From Flavobacteriales bacterium (GTDB lineage Bacteria; Bacteroidota; Bacteroidia; Flavobacteriales_E; Vicingaceae), in assembly GCA_026196775.1 (NCBI GenBank), contig JAPHUD010000017.1, positions 39,118 to 103,117 of the forward strand: DNA of 64,000 bases, written 5' to 3'. The position numbers and the translations under genes were made by a program. Within the stretch, counting starts at the first letter, position 1; the number at the start of each line of letters is the position of its first letter. Shown here one piece after another: positions 41,224-49,306 of the stretch. The notes under the pieces are model-generated. The model did not search any database. It worked only from the letters and a program-made list of their open reading frames with translations, and was not told the origin of the DNA.

Positions 41224-42216
41224 TTATTTGCGTTTTCTTTTTTCTTTTCTTTTACGAGCTGTATGTTCTTTATGTATTAAAGGTGCACAATAGCATAAAT
41301 CATCAATTTTAATTTGATACTCTACAATGTAGGGTTTGCCATTTACTATTAAAGGAGAAAATTGAAAGCCGTTATCATCATGCCGCTTCCATGGTTCATC
41401 ATTAGTTTTATTCATAATATCTTCAATTATATAAACATAACTAACATGTCCTAATGTATCAACAATAAATGAAACTGTTGCATAGTTTGGATCACCACCA
41501 TGCGGAGGTGAAACGATGCGTTTTGAATAATAGCTAAAAAGAGCAGAATAGTTTATTATTTTGATATTAGTGTCATTTGAAACAGTTCCATCAATAAATA
41601 TAGTTGTGTCAATTTTAATGTCTGAGGGTGTTGAAAAATCAATGACTTTGTATTTTTTGGTAATTTCATTTGTGTTTTTTGATTCGCACTTATCTTTAAA
41701 AAAAGATTTTGAAAATTCCCGTCCTAACTCTCTAGCTTTACTCCAATAAATACAAGCTGAATCAACCATTTCTAATCTGTAATAAGCCCAAGCAAGATTG
41801 TTGTGTAGTGTTTGGTTATTAGAATCTAAACTAATTCCAATTTTACAATCACTTATTGCTTCATAATTTTTATTTACCATCTGTAAAGCAGCCCCTCGGT
41901 TTAAATATAAGTTTGCATCTGCTGGAGTCAATTTAATAGCAATAGTGTAGTCATTGATGGCATTTTGTAGATTACCTAATTTGTGATTAATAAGACCTCT
42001 TTGTTTGTAAGATATTGTATCTTTTTCATTTAACTCAATTGCTTTTGAAAAATAGTGTAAAGCTTTTTCATAATCTTCATTATAAAATGATTGGAATCCC
42101 TTTATTATATATTTATCTAGATTAGTTAGTGTATCGTTATCTATTATACTGTTAGATTGTCCAAATCCATATTGAGTAAAAAAAAGTATAAATAATATGA
42201 TTAAGAGGTTTTTCAT
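41224..42216 (-). CDS. TPR protein with C-terminal TonB-like domain
   Basis: 330 residues: a signal peptide (1-19, ending YGFG), then TPR units at about 35-165 (YNEDYEKALHYFSKAIELNE, NLQNAINDYTIAIKLTPADA, NYEAISDCKIGISLDSNNQ). A C-terminal part (about 240-315) matches the TonB C-terminal pattern: YATVSFIVDTLGHVSYVYII, then FSPLIVNGKPYIVEYQIKI. It has no TonB-type membrane anchor and proline-rich spanner, so it is not an energy-coupling TonB. Such secreted TPR-TonB_C proteins occur in Bacteroidota without a known role. The very basic tail (KRKEKRKRK) is unusual. Confidence 0.75.
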   Translation of the reverse strand: MKNLLIILFILFFTQYGFGQSNSIIDNDTLTNLDKYIIKGFQSFYNEDYEKALHYFSKAIELNEKDTISYKQRGLINHKLGNLQNAINDYTIAIKLTPADANLYLNRGAALQMVNKNYEAISDCKIGISLDSNNQTLHNNLAWAYYRLEMVDSACIYWSKARELGREFSKSFFKDKCESKNTNEITKKYKVIDFSTPSDIKIDTTIFIDGTVSNDTNIKIINYSALFSYYSKRIVSPPHGGDPNYATVSFIVDTLGHVSYVYIIEDIMNKTNDEPWKRHDDNGFQFSPLIVNGKPYIVEYQIKIDDLCYCAPLIHKEHTARKRKEKRKRK

Positions 42217-42260
42217 TCAACTAAAATAATGATTTTTTTATAATAAAAAACAACAACAAC

Positions 42261-42884
42261 TTACTTCATTCTTGTATAAGCTACTACCTTAGTTTCAAAA
42301 AACTCTTCCTCAAAAAAGTCGGAGATAGGAAAGATTTCTACTTTTTTGTTGCTTTCTTCAATTTCCTCAGCTAAATCACCACCTTTTAAAAATAAGATGC
42401 CATTTTTAAGTTCGTGTTCGCCATTAGGCAAGAGTTTACCTTTTACCCAAGGTAAAAATTTTGCAATTCGTGTTACCGCTCTGGTAACTATAAAGTCGAA
42501 TTGTCCGCTAACATCTTCAGCTCTTTGGTGGTAAGCTTTTATGTTGGTTAAGCCTAATCTGTCTGCAATTTCGTTTGCCACTTTAATTTTTTTACCGATA
42601 GAATCCACCAAAACAAATTGGCAATTTGGGTACAAAATAGCTAATGGAATTCCCGGGAAACCACCTCCTGTACCTATATCCAAAATTTTTGTACCGTCTT
42701 TAAAATCTACTACTTTAGCAATCGCTAAAGAGTGTAACACATGTTTAAGATAAAGCTCATCAATATCTTTTCTGGAAATCACATTAATCTGAGCGTTCCA
42801 GTCTTTGTACAGCGGAGCCAATAGGGCAAATTGTGCTAATTGTTCTTCGCTTAAATTGGTAAAATATTTTGTTATCAGTTTCAT
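42261..42884 (-). CDS. rsmG: 16S rRNA (guanine527-N7)-methyltransferase
   Basis: RsmG (GidB) methylates G527 of 16S rRNA with S-adenosylmethionine; loss causes low-level streptomycin resistance in many species. The cofactor motif is ILDIGTGGGFPGIPLAILYP and the RNA-side motif is FDFIVTRAVTRIAKFLPW. 207 residues, normal. It is near the 3' side of engB on the minus strand with an 83-base repeat-bearing gap between them. Confidence 0.95.
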   Translation of the reverse strand: MKLITKYFTNLSEEQLAQFALLAPLYKDWNAQINVISRKDIDELYLKHVLHSLAIAKVVDFKDGTKILDIGTGGGFPGIPLAILYPNCQFVLVDSIGKKIKVANEIADRLGLTNIKAYHQRAEDVSGQFDFIVTRAVTRIAKFLPWVKGKLLPNGEHELKNGILFLKGGDLAEEIEESNKKVEIFPISDFFEEEFFETKVVAYTRMK

Positions 42885-42888
42885 TTTC

Positions 42889-42906
42889 AGGTTTCAAGTT
42901 TGAGGT
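42889..42906 (-). repeat. 18-bp intergenic repeat, copy 2 (inverted)
   Basis: Exact reverse complement of 39415-39432, between rsmG and engB. Confidence 0.5.
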
Positions 42907-42920
42907 TTAGTTTTTTTTCT

Positions 42921-42944
42921 CGCAAAGACGCAAAGACGCAAAAA
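42921..42944 (+). repeat. 8-bp tandem repeat CGCAAAGA
   Basis: Two complete units and a third partial one (CGCAAAGACGCAAAGACGCA, continuing AAAA). I know similar strings from intergenic DNA of other Bacteroidota; the role is unknown. Confidence 0.55.
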
Positions 42945-42967
42945 AGTTATTTGTTAATCTCTAATCT

Positions 42968-43567
42968 TTAATTCCATGTGGAATTAATCTCTTCAATATA
43001 ATTTAAAATCTTTTCTCCACCTATTTTGCTTTCTGAAGAAGAAGTAAACGAAGGAGGCATGGTTGCCCAGTATTTCAACATTTCTTTTTTGTAATGCAAT
43101 AAATTTTTGTTCAATACAGAGCTGCTTACTTTATCAATTTTTGTAAAAACAATAGCAAAAGGAACTTGTTTTTCACCGAGCCATTCCATAAAATCGAGGT
43201 CGATTTTTTGTGGAGGAAGTCTAGAATCTATTAAGACAAAAAGGTTTAACAAATTCTCTCTGGTTAAGATGTATTCAGAAATAAAACCTTGCCATTTCAG
43301 CCTATTTTTTTGTGATGTTTTAGCATAACCATACCCCGGTAAATCAACTAAATACCAATTGTCATTAATTAAAAAGTGATTGATAAGTTGTGTCTTTCCT
43401 GGAGTTTGAGAGATTTTAGACAGTTTTTTGTTGTTGGTAAGGTAATTTATTAAGGAAGATTTCCCCACATTAGACCTTCCTATAAAAGCGTATTCAGGCA
43501 TGTTGGGTGCTGGACATAAGTCTAGTTTGGTATTGCTAATTACAAATTCTGCTGATTTAATTTTCAT
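42968..43567 (-). CDS. engB: ribosome-biogenesis GTPase EngB (YihA/YsxC)
   Basis: Small GTPase needed for 50S assembly. The nucleotide motifs are G1 [10 protein letters not shown]3 DLPGYGYAK and G4 FTKIDK. 199 residues is the normal length. A consensus -7 element (TAAATTTG) ends 5 bases before the ATG, predicting a leaderless message. The gene is divergent from mraZ; 270 bases between them hold both promoters and the MraZ operator. Confidence 0.95.
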   Translation of the reverse strand: MKIKSAEFVISNTKLDLCPAPNMPEYAFIGRSNVGKSSLINYLTNNKKLSKISQTPGKTQLINHFLINDNWYLVDLPGYGYAKTSQKNRLKWQGFISEYILTRENLLNLFVLIDSRLPPQKIDLDFMEWLGEKQVPFAIVFTKIDKVSSSVLNKNLLHYKKEMLKYWATMPPSFTSSSESKIGGEKILNYIEEINSTWN

Positions 43568-43571
43568 ACCG

Positions 43572-43579
43572 CAAATTTA
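43572..43579 (-). promoter_or_regulatory. -7 element directly before engB
   Basis: On the minus strand TAAATTTG; its G at 43572 is 5 bases from the A of the engB ATG at 43567. Confidence 0.6.
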
Positions 43580-43752
43580 ATTTAAATCAGACAAACTTAG
43601 CTTAATTCGGATAAACTTAAATAGTCTTCAGAAATAGAATTTAAGCACGCTTTTCCTCCCACTTTTTATCAACATTAAAAACTATTGAAAATCAATTGTT
43701 TGTATGTTTTTGTAGTGTCAAAAATGGGTTTAAAAAGCTAAAAGTTATCAAC

Positions 43753-43790
43753 AAAGTGGTAGAAAGTGGTAGAAAGTGGTAAAAAAGTGG
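43753..43790 (+). promoter_or_regulatory. MraZ operator: four AAAGTGG repeats
   Basis: AAAGTGG at 43753-43759, 43763-43769, 43773-43779 and 43784-43790, spaced 10, 10 and 11 bp. The array ends 1 base before the probable -7 element and so covers the -33 region. MraZ is known to bind direct repeats with a GTG core ahead of dcw operons. An inverted CCACTTT lies at 43659-43665. Confidence 0.85.
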
Positions 43791-43791
43791 C

Positions 43792-43799
43792 TATATTTA
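43792..43799 (+). promoter_or_regulatory. probable -7 element of the dcw cluster
   Basis: TATATTTA, one mismatch to TAnnTTTG, immediately after the MraZ repeats and 38 bases before mraZ. Confidence 0.45.
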
Positions 43800-43837
43800 C
43801 ATTTTAAAAATTAAAAGCTTGAAATAAAGTCTATTGT

Positions 43838-44314
43838 ATGGCAAATTTCATTGGAGAATTTGAGTGTAAGCTAGATACGAAAGGAAGGTTGATGCTTCCT
43901 TCGGGTCTGAGAAAGCAGCTGGATCCGGCTGCTCAGGAGAAGTTTGTCCTAAATCGAGGTTTTGAAAAGTGTTTGGTGTTATATCCAAAAAATGAGTGGG
44001 AAGGAATTAGTGCTGAGGTAAACAAGCTAAATCAATATGTTAAAAAGAACCGAGATTTTATTCGGTATTTCTATAGAGGTGCATCAGAATTAACTGTTGA
44101 TGCAACCGGAAGAATTTTGTTTCCCAAACAAATGTTGGGTTATGCAGGGGTGGTAAAGGAAGTGGTGTTGTTTGCCTATTCTAATAGAATAGAAGTTTGG
44201 GATGCAACAACATATAATAATTTGTTAACTGATGAACCGGATGATTTCTCCAGCTTAGCTGAAGAGGTAATGGGAGGTTCTAAAAACAACGGGCAGCATG
44301 ACGAATTATCATGA
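43838..44314 (+). CDS. mraZ: transcriptional regulator MraZ
   Basis: DNA-binding protein of the AbrB-like double-psi-barrel type that controls its own dcw operon. Two MraZ domains are visible: GEFECKLDTKGRLMLPSGLRK, read as GEFECKLDTKGRLMLP then SGLRK, at about 5-30, and ASELTVDATGRILFPKQMLG at about 85-105, each with the D-xxGR-xxxP core. 158 residues, slightly longer than the usual 143-150. The four AAAGTGG repeats just upstream are its expected target, so autoregulation is likely. Its 3' end overlaps rsmH by 17 bases. Confidence 0.96.
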   Translation: MANFIGEFECKLDTKGRLMLPSGLRKQLDPAAQEKFVLNRGFEKCLVLYPKNEWEGISAEVNKLNQYVKKNRDFIRYFYRGASELTVDATGRILFPKQMLGYAGVVKEVVLFAYSNRIEVWDATTYNNLLTDEPDDFSSLAEEVMGGSKNNGQHDELS

Positions 44315-45200
44315 TCCTGTTTTGCTTAAAGCATCAGTTGATGGTTTGAACTTGAAAGGTGATGATGTGGTGGTGGATGTTACGTTTGGTGGAGGTGGTC
44401 ATTCAAGAGAGATTATTAAAAAATTAAGTGATAAAGGCAAATTATATGGTTTTGATCAGGATGAAGATGCGGTAAAGAATAATTTGGAAGATGAGCGCTT
44501 TGTTTTGGTAAGACACAATTTTCGTTATTTGAAAAATTACTTAAAAATGTACGGTGCTATTCCTGTTGATGCGGTGTTGGCTGATTTGGGGGTGTCTTCA
44601 CATCAGTTTGATGAAGGTGAAAGGGGGTTTTCCATTCGCTTTGATGGTCCATTGGATATGCGAATGAACGTGAATGCAAAACTTACTGCTAAGCAAGTGG
44701 TGAATGAGTATGATGAGGAAAATTTGTTGAGAATTTTCAGGGCGTATGGAGAGATAAAGAATGCTTGGAAGTTGGTTCAGGAAATAATTAAAGCAAGGAC
44801 GTTGGCAGAAATAAATACAACACAAGAGCTGTGTGATGTGGCTCAAGCATGTGTGCCGGGAAAAATGAGAAATAAATATTTAGCTCAGGTTTTTCAGGCA
44901 TTGCGAATAGAAGTGAATGATGAGATGGGGGCTTTAAGATCGCTGTTAGAACAATGTTATGAAGTGATAAAACCAGGAGGGCGTTTAGTGGTAATAACTT
45001 ATCACTCATTAGAAGACAGAATGGTGAAGAATTTTATAAAGAATGGAAAAATTGATGGGGAGTTGGAGAAAGATTTTTATGGAAATCCATTGTTGAAGTT
45101 TAAAGCAGTAAATAGAAAGCCAATAGTGGCAACAGAAGAGGAGTTGCAGCAGAACAACAGAGCAAGAAGTGCTAAGTTAAGAATAGCGGAAAGATGTTGA
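44298..45200 (+). CDS. rsmH: 16S rRNA (cytosine1402-N4)-methyltransferase
   Basis: RsmH (MraW) methylates N4 of C1402 in 16S rRNA. Motifs: DVTFGGGGHSREIIKKL for the cofactor, DAVLADLGVSSHQFDEGERG, and VVITYHSLEDRMVKNFI near the C-terminus. 300 residues, normal length. Its start overlaps mraZ by 17 bases, so the two are translationally coupled. A 126-base repeat-bearing gap separates it from ftsL, the largest gap within the dcw cluster. Confidence 0.96.
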   Translation: MTNYHDPVLLKASVDGLNLKGDDVVVDVTFGGGGHSREIIKKLSDKGKLYGFDQDEDAVKNNLEDERFVLVRHNFRYLKNYLKMYGAIPVDAVLADLGVSSHQFDEGERGFSIRFDGPLDMRMNVNAKLTAKQVVNEYDEENLLRIFRAYGEIKNAWKLVQEIIKARTLAEINTTQELCDVAQACVPGKMRNKYLAQVFQALRIEVNDEMGALRSLLEQCYEVIKPGGRLVVITYHSLEDRMVKNFIKNGKIDGELEKDFYGNPLLKFKAVNRKPIVATEEELQQNNRARSAKLRIAERC

Positions 45201-45237
45201 AAGCTTGAGGTTTGAGGTTGGAAATGTGCGGTGATTT

Positions 45238-45253
45238 CCCCTCTTGAGAGGGG
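45238..45253. repeat. palindromic intergenic repeat inside dcw cluster
   Basis: CCCCTCTTGAGAGGGG forms a 6- to 7-bp hairpin stem and is followed by a second GGGG run. I recognise similar strings from other Bacteroidota intergenic regions. It lacks a T run, so it is not a standard terminator. The next 70 bases carry several copies of the word ATTAAC. Confidence 0.55.
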
Positions 45254-45326
45254 CAGGGGTGTGTTTTGAAATTAGAGATTAACGATTAACAAATAACAAT
45301 TAACGATTAGCAATTAACCAAATAAA

Positions 45327-45719
45327 ATGAACAAGTTTAAACAAAAAGAAAGCACTGAAAAGCAGGAGAAGGAGAAAAAGCCTTCTAGTCCTAACTTTTT
45401 TGTGTCGCTTATTTCGGGCAATTTCTTGGCAAAAGAAAATGTGGTGAATTCGCTTCCTTTTGTTTTTTACTTGACGTTGTTGGGAATTCTATACATCGCC
45501 AATGGATATAATGCTGAAAAATTGGTGAGAGAATTAGATCATGTAAATGATGACTTAAAAGAATTGCGCTCGGAATACATTACTATAAAATCAGATTTAA
45601 ATTACGAAAGTAAGCAGTCTCAGGTAGCTGAAAAGACTGAAGCGTTTGGCGTGATGGAGTCTATTGTTCCGCCAACAAAAATTAAGTTGTCAAAAAAAGA
45701 AATAGAAAGCATTAAATGA
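45327..45719 (+). CDS. ftsL: FtsL-like cell-division protein
   Basis: 130 residues: a basic cytoplasmic N-terminus (about 1-40), one membrane helix (about 45-63, LPFVFYLTLLGILYIANGY) and a periplasmic coiled coil (about 65-115; LVRELDHVNDDLKELRSEY). Sequence identity across FtsL proteins is low; the call rests on topology and on its place between rsmH and ftsI. FtsL with FtsB and FtsQ activates FtsWI. Its stop overlaps the ftsI ATG by 4 bases. Confidence 0.85.
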   Translation: MNKFKQKESTEKQEKEKKPSSPNFFVSLISGNFLAKENVVNSLPFVFYLTLLGILYIANGYNAEKLVRELDHVNDDLKELRSEYITIKSDLNYESKQSQVAEKTEAFGVMESIVPPTKIKLSKKEIESIK

Positions 45720-47836
45720 ATACAGACAGAAAAGCCATATTATCTCGTGTTTATATCGTTTATTTCTTCGTCTGTTTGTTTGCCCTCGTAATTGTAGGTC
45801 AGACAGTTAATATTCAAGTGGTTGAAGGTGCTCATTGGAAAGAAAAAGCAGAAAATCTTACTATAGAATATAATAATATTGAAGCAGTAAGGGGTAATAT
45901 TTATGCTGCCGATGGAAGTTTATTAGCAACTTCAGTTCCTAAATATGAAGTTCGTTTCGATGCGAATACGCCATCCATTACAGATGATTTCTTTTACCAA
46001 AATGTAGATTCATTAGCTATTGAACTCTCTAACTTATTTCCTGAAAGGTCAAAAAAACAGTATGTAGCAGAACTTATTGCTGCCAGAAAGAAAGGGGCAA
46101 GGTATCATTTAATAAGAAGAAATGTAAAGTTTACTGAACTTAAAAAAATGGAAGAGTTTCCGATTTTTCGCAAAGGGAAATATAAGGGTGGTTTTATTTA
46201 TACGCAGCAAAACAAAAGAGTTAAGCCATTTAATATTTTGGCTGCAAGAACCATTGGTTATGATAGAGAAGGAATTCAACCGGTAGGTATAGAAGGAGCT
46301 TACAGTAAAGAGCTAAGAGGAATAAACGGAAAAAGATTAGAGCAAAAAATTGCCGGAGGTGTTTGGATGCCTATTAGTGATGAAAATGAAATTGAGCCAG
46401 TTGATGGAAGTGATGTCTATTCTACAATTGATGTGAATATTCAGGATGTTGCCGAAAATGCATTGATGAAACAATTAAAGCTTCATCATGCAGGATACGG
46501 TTGTGTGGCAGTAATGGAAGTAGCTACAGGTGAAATTAAAGCTATTGCAAACTTGCAAAGAACTAAAGACAGTACTTATTATGAATCTTACAATTTTGTT
46601 GTTGGGGCAGCAACAGAGCCTGGTTCAACATTTAAATTAGCTTCATTAATGGCTGCTTTTGAAGATGGTTTTCTTGAGTTAGATGATATGGTAGATACTG
46701 AGAATGGAACTACCAAATTTTATGATGCAGTAATGAGAGATTCTCATAAAGGAGGTTATGGTAAAATTTCTATTAAAGAGTCTTTTATAAAATCATCTAA
46801 TGTGGCCATTTCTAAAGAAATAAACAGAGTTTATGCTAAAGACCCACAAAAATTTATTGATAGGTTGAACAAAATGTATGTGAATAAGAAATTGGGTATT
46901 GAAATTTCCGGAGAAGGAACGCCATACATTAAAAATACATCTGATAAAAGTTGGTCAGGAATTACCTTGCCATGGATGTCTATTGGTTATGAGGTTGAAT
47001 TAACGCCTTTAAACATTTTAACTTTTTACAATGCAGTGGCTAACAATGGTAAAATGGTAAAACCAAAGTTTGTAAAAGAGATCAGACACAGAGGAAAGTT
47101 AGTTAGAAAGATAGAAACGGAAGTATTAAATCCTTCTATCTGTTCAGAAAAAACTATTAAAATGGTTAAAGAAATGTTGGAGGGAGTAGTGCAAGAAGGT
47201 ACAGCAACTAATTTAAAAAATGATGTATATAAGATTGCCGGAAAAACAGGTACAGCACAAATTGCCAACAAAAAATTAGGATATAAATATAAGAAAGACA
47301 TTAAAGTTAGTCATCAAGCATCATTTGTAGGCTATTTTCCAGCTGATAATCCTAAATATACTTGTATAGTTGTAGTTAATGCTCCATCTAAAGGAGTGTA
47401 TTATGGAAATTTAGTTGCCGGACCAATATTTAAAGAAGTTGCCGATAAAGTTTATGCTACTAGTATAGGAATTCACAAAGAAATTCATAAAAAAGAAAAT
47501 CAGGCGAAATCTAGAATCCCTTATGCCAAAGATGGTTATTACCCCGATTTGAAAAAAGTTTATGAAGAATTTGGACTAAAAACCAATCAAGGAAATGAAG
47601 TTACAGAATGGGCAAGAGTAAATACTGATGTAACTGCTGCTCATATAACTGCTAGAAAAGTATCTCCAATTTATGTTGCTGATGTAACGGGTATGAGCAT
47701 AAAAGACGCCTTATACATTTTAGAAAATCAAGGATTAAGCGTGTTTTTTAAAGGAAAAGGCGTGGTAAAAAAACAATCTATAGCACCGGGAGAAAAACTA
47801 GTGAAAGGAAACAGAATATTTTTAGAATTAGAATAA
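45716..47836 (+). CDS. ftsI: septal peptidoglycan transpeptidase FtsI (PBP3), PASTA-bearing
   Basis: Class B penicillin-binding protein that crosslinks septal peptidoglycan with FtsW. One N-terminal helix (about 10-33) is followed by the pedestal domain (about 50-220) and the transpeptidase domain with S304-TFK, S360-SN and K510-TG. A C-terminal PASTA domain (about 640-706, VADVTGMSIKDALYILENQG) is present, giving 706 residues against 588 in E. coli. PASTA on this protein is known from Firmicutes and Bacteroidota. It is coupled to ftsL by overlap and is 3 bases from murE. Confidence 0.95.
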   Translation: MNTDRKAILSRVYIVYFFVCLFALVIVGQTVNIQVVEGAHWKEKAENLTIEYNNIEAVRGNIYAADGSLLATSVPKYEVRFDANTPSITDDFFYQNVDSLAIELSNLFPERSKKQYVAELIAARKKGARYHLIRRNVKFTELKKMEEFPIFRKGKYKGGFIYTQQNKRVKPFNILAARTIGYDREGIQPVGIEGAYSKELRGINGKRLEQKIAGGVWMPISDENEIEPVDGSDVYSTIDVNIQDVAENALMKQLKLHHAGYGCVAVMEVATGEIKAIANLQRTKDSTYYESYNFVVGAATEPGSTFKLASLMAAFEDGFLELDDMVDTENGTTKFYDAVMRDSHKGGYGKISIKESFIKSSNVAISKEINRVYAKDPQKFIDRLNKMYVNKKLGIEISGEGTPYIKNTSDKSWSGITLPWMSIGYEVELTPLNILTFYNAVANNGKMVKPKFVKEIRHRGKLVRKIETEVLNPSICSEKTIKMVKEMLEGVVQEGTATNLKNDVYKIAGKTGTAQIANKKLGYKYKKDIKVSHQASFVGYFPADNPKYTCIVVVNAPSKGVYYGNLVAGPIFKEVADKVYATSIGIHKEIHKKENQAKSRIPYAKDGYYPDLKKVYEEFGLKTNQGNEVTEWARVNTDVTAAHITARKVSPIYVADVTGMSIKDALYILENQGLSVFFKGKGVVKKQSIAPGEKLVKGNRIFLELE

Positions 47837-47839
47837 GTA

Positions 47840-49297
47840 ATGAATAAACTTTTAAAAGACATATTATACAAAACAGGGATTGAGGAATTAGTTGGGAATA
47901 CCAATATTGCTATTGATAAAATTTGTTTTGACTCAAGAGAGGTGGAAGATGCTAGTTTGTTTGTTGCTGTAGTAGGAACTGCTACGGATGGACATCAATA
48001 TATTAATCAGACTATTGAAAAAGGAGCTGTAGCCATTGTTTGTGAGCATTTTCCTGAGCAATTGCATGATGGAATTACTTATGTAAAAGTGAAAGATAGT
48101 GCAGCAGCTTTAGGAATTATTGCTGCTAATTTTTATGATAATCCTTCTAATGAATTAAAATTAGTAGGAATTACCGGAACGAATGGTAAAACTACCACAG
48201 CTACCTTGTTGCATGAATTGTTTGTGCAGCTAGGCTATCAAGTTGGTTTACTTTCTACAGTGGTAAATAAAATCGGAAATGACGCTATTCCTTCAACACA
48301 CACAACACCCAATGCAGTTGAGCTGAATAAGTTGTTAAGAAAAATGGTGGAAGCAGGTTGTGATTATTGTTTTATGGAAGTTAGCTCGCACGCTATTCAT
48401 CAACACAGAGTTACAGGAGTAGCTTTTTCAGGTGCTGTTTTTACCAATATTACGCATGATCATTTAGATTATCATAAAACATTTGATGAATACATTAAGG
48501 CTAAAAAAATGTTTTTTGACATGCTTCCGGAAAATGCTTTTGCATTGGTGAATAAAGATGATAAAAACGGTATGGTCATGCTGCAAAATACAAAAGCTAA
48601 ACCATACACTTTTGCTTTAAAAAGTGCTGCAGATTTTACTGCCAGAATTTTAGAAAGCGGCTTTTCAGGAATGATGCTTCATATTGATAAAAATGAGGTG
48701 TGGACAAAACTAATTGGAGGCTTTAATGTTTATAATTTACTTTCTATTTATGCTGTGGCGGTATTGCTAGAGCAAGATAAACTAAATACACTAACAGCAA
48801 TTAGTAACCTAAATGCAGTTGAAGGAAGGTTTCAATACATTAAATCTCAAGATAATATTTCCGGAATTGTAGATTATGCTCATACACCTGATGCACTCAA
48901 AAATGTATTAGGAACAATTAGTGAAATTAGGACTAACAATGAAACAGTTATAACTGTTGTTGGATGTGGAGGTGATAGAGATAAAACCAAAAGACCTTTA
49001 ATGGCTCAAATAGCTTGCGAGTATTCAAATAAAGTAATTCTTACTTCAGATAATCCGAGGTCAGAAAATCCCGAGCAGATTATTAATGACATGAAAGCAG
49101 GGGTTGAGCCACAACATTACAAAAAAGTATTGTCCATTACCAACAGAGAAGAAGCAATAAAAACAGCATGTATGTTGGCAGAAAGCAACGATATTATTTT
49201 GGTGGCAGGCAAGGGACACGAAAAATACCAAGAAATAAACGGAGAAAAATTTCCATTTGATGATTTAGAAATACTAAAAAAGCAATTTTCACAATAA
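47840..49297 (+). CDS. murE: UDP-MurNAc-L-Ala-D-Glu:meso-diaminopimelate ligase
   Basis: MurE adds the third amino acid of the peptidoglycan stem. The ATP loop is GITGTNGKTTTATLLHEL and the central motif is MEVSSHAIHQHRVTGV. The C-terminal specificity motif reads DNPRSENP; the Asn-Pro-Arg there is the signature of enzymes that add meso-diaminopimelate rather than lysine. 485 residues, normal. Murein precursor synthesis here is therefore of the usual Gram-negative A1-gamma type. Confidence 0.96.
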   Translation: MNKLLKDILYKTGIEELVGNTNIAIDKICFDSREVEDASLFVAVVGTATDGHQYINQTIEKGAVAIVCEHFPEQLHDGITYVKVKDSAAALGIIAANFYDNPSNELKLVGITGTNGKTTTATLLHELFVQLGYQVGLLSTVVNKIGNDAIPSTHTTPNAVELNKLLRKMVEAGCDYCFMEVSSHAIHQHRVTGVAFSGAVFTNITHDHLDYHKTFDEYIKAKKMFFDMLPENAFALVNKDDKNGMVMLQNTKAKPYTFALKSAADFTARILESGFSGMMLHIDKNEVWTKLIGGFNVYNLLSIYAVAVLLEQDKLNTLTAISNLNAVEGRFQYIKSQDNISGIVDYAHTPDALKNVLGTISEIRTNNETVITVVGCGGDRDKTKRPLMAQIACEYSNKVILTSDNPRSENPEQIINDMKAGVEPQHYKKVLSITNREEAIKTACMLAESNDIILVAGKGHEKYQEINGEKFPFDDLEILKKQFSQ

Positions 49298-49306
49298 CTA
49301 TAAACT

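Noticed and set aside
43666..43753. Two TTATCAACA words (43666-43674, 43745-43753), similar to DnaA boxes
   Set aside because: They differ from the TTATCCACA core at one position, are only two, and no dnaA, dnaN, gidA or AT-rich unwinding region is near. An origin is not supported.
43753..43790. The AAAGTGG array considered as a short CRISPR-like repeat
   Set aside because: Units are 7 bp with 3-4 bp spacers, and position and sequence fit an MraZ operator; there are no cas genes.
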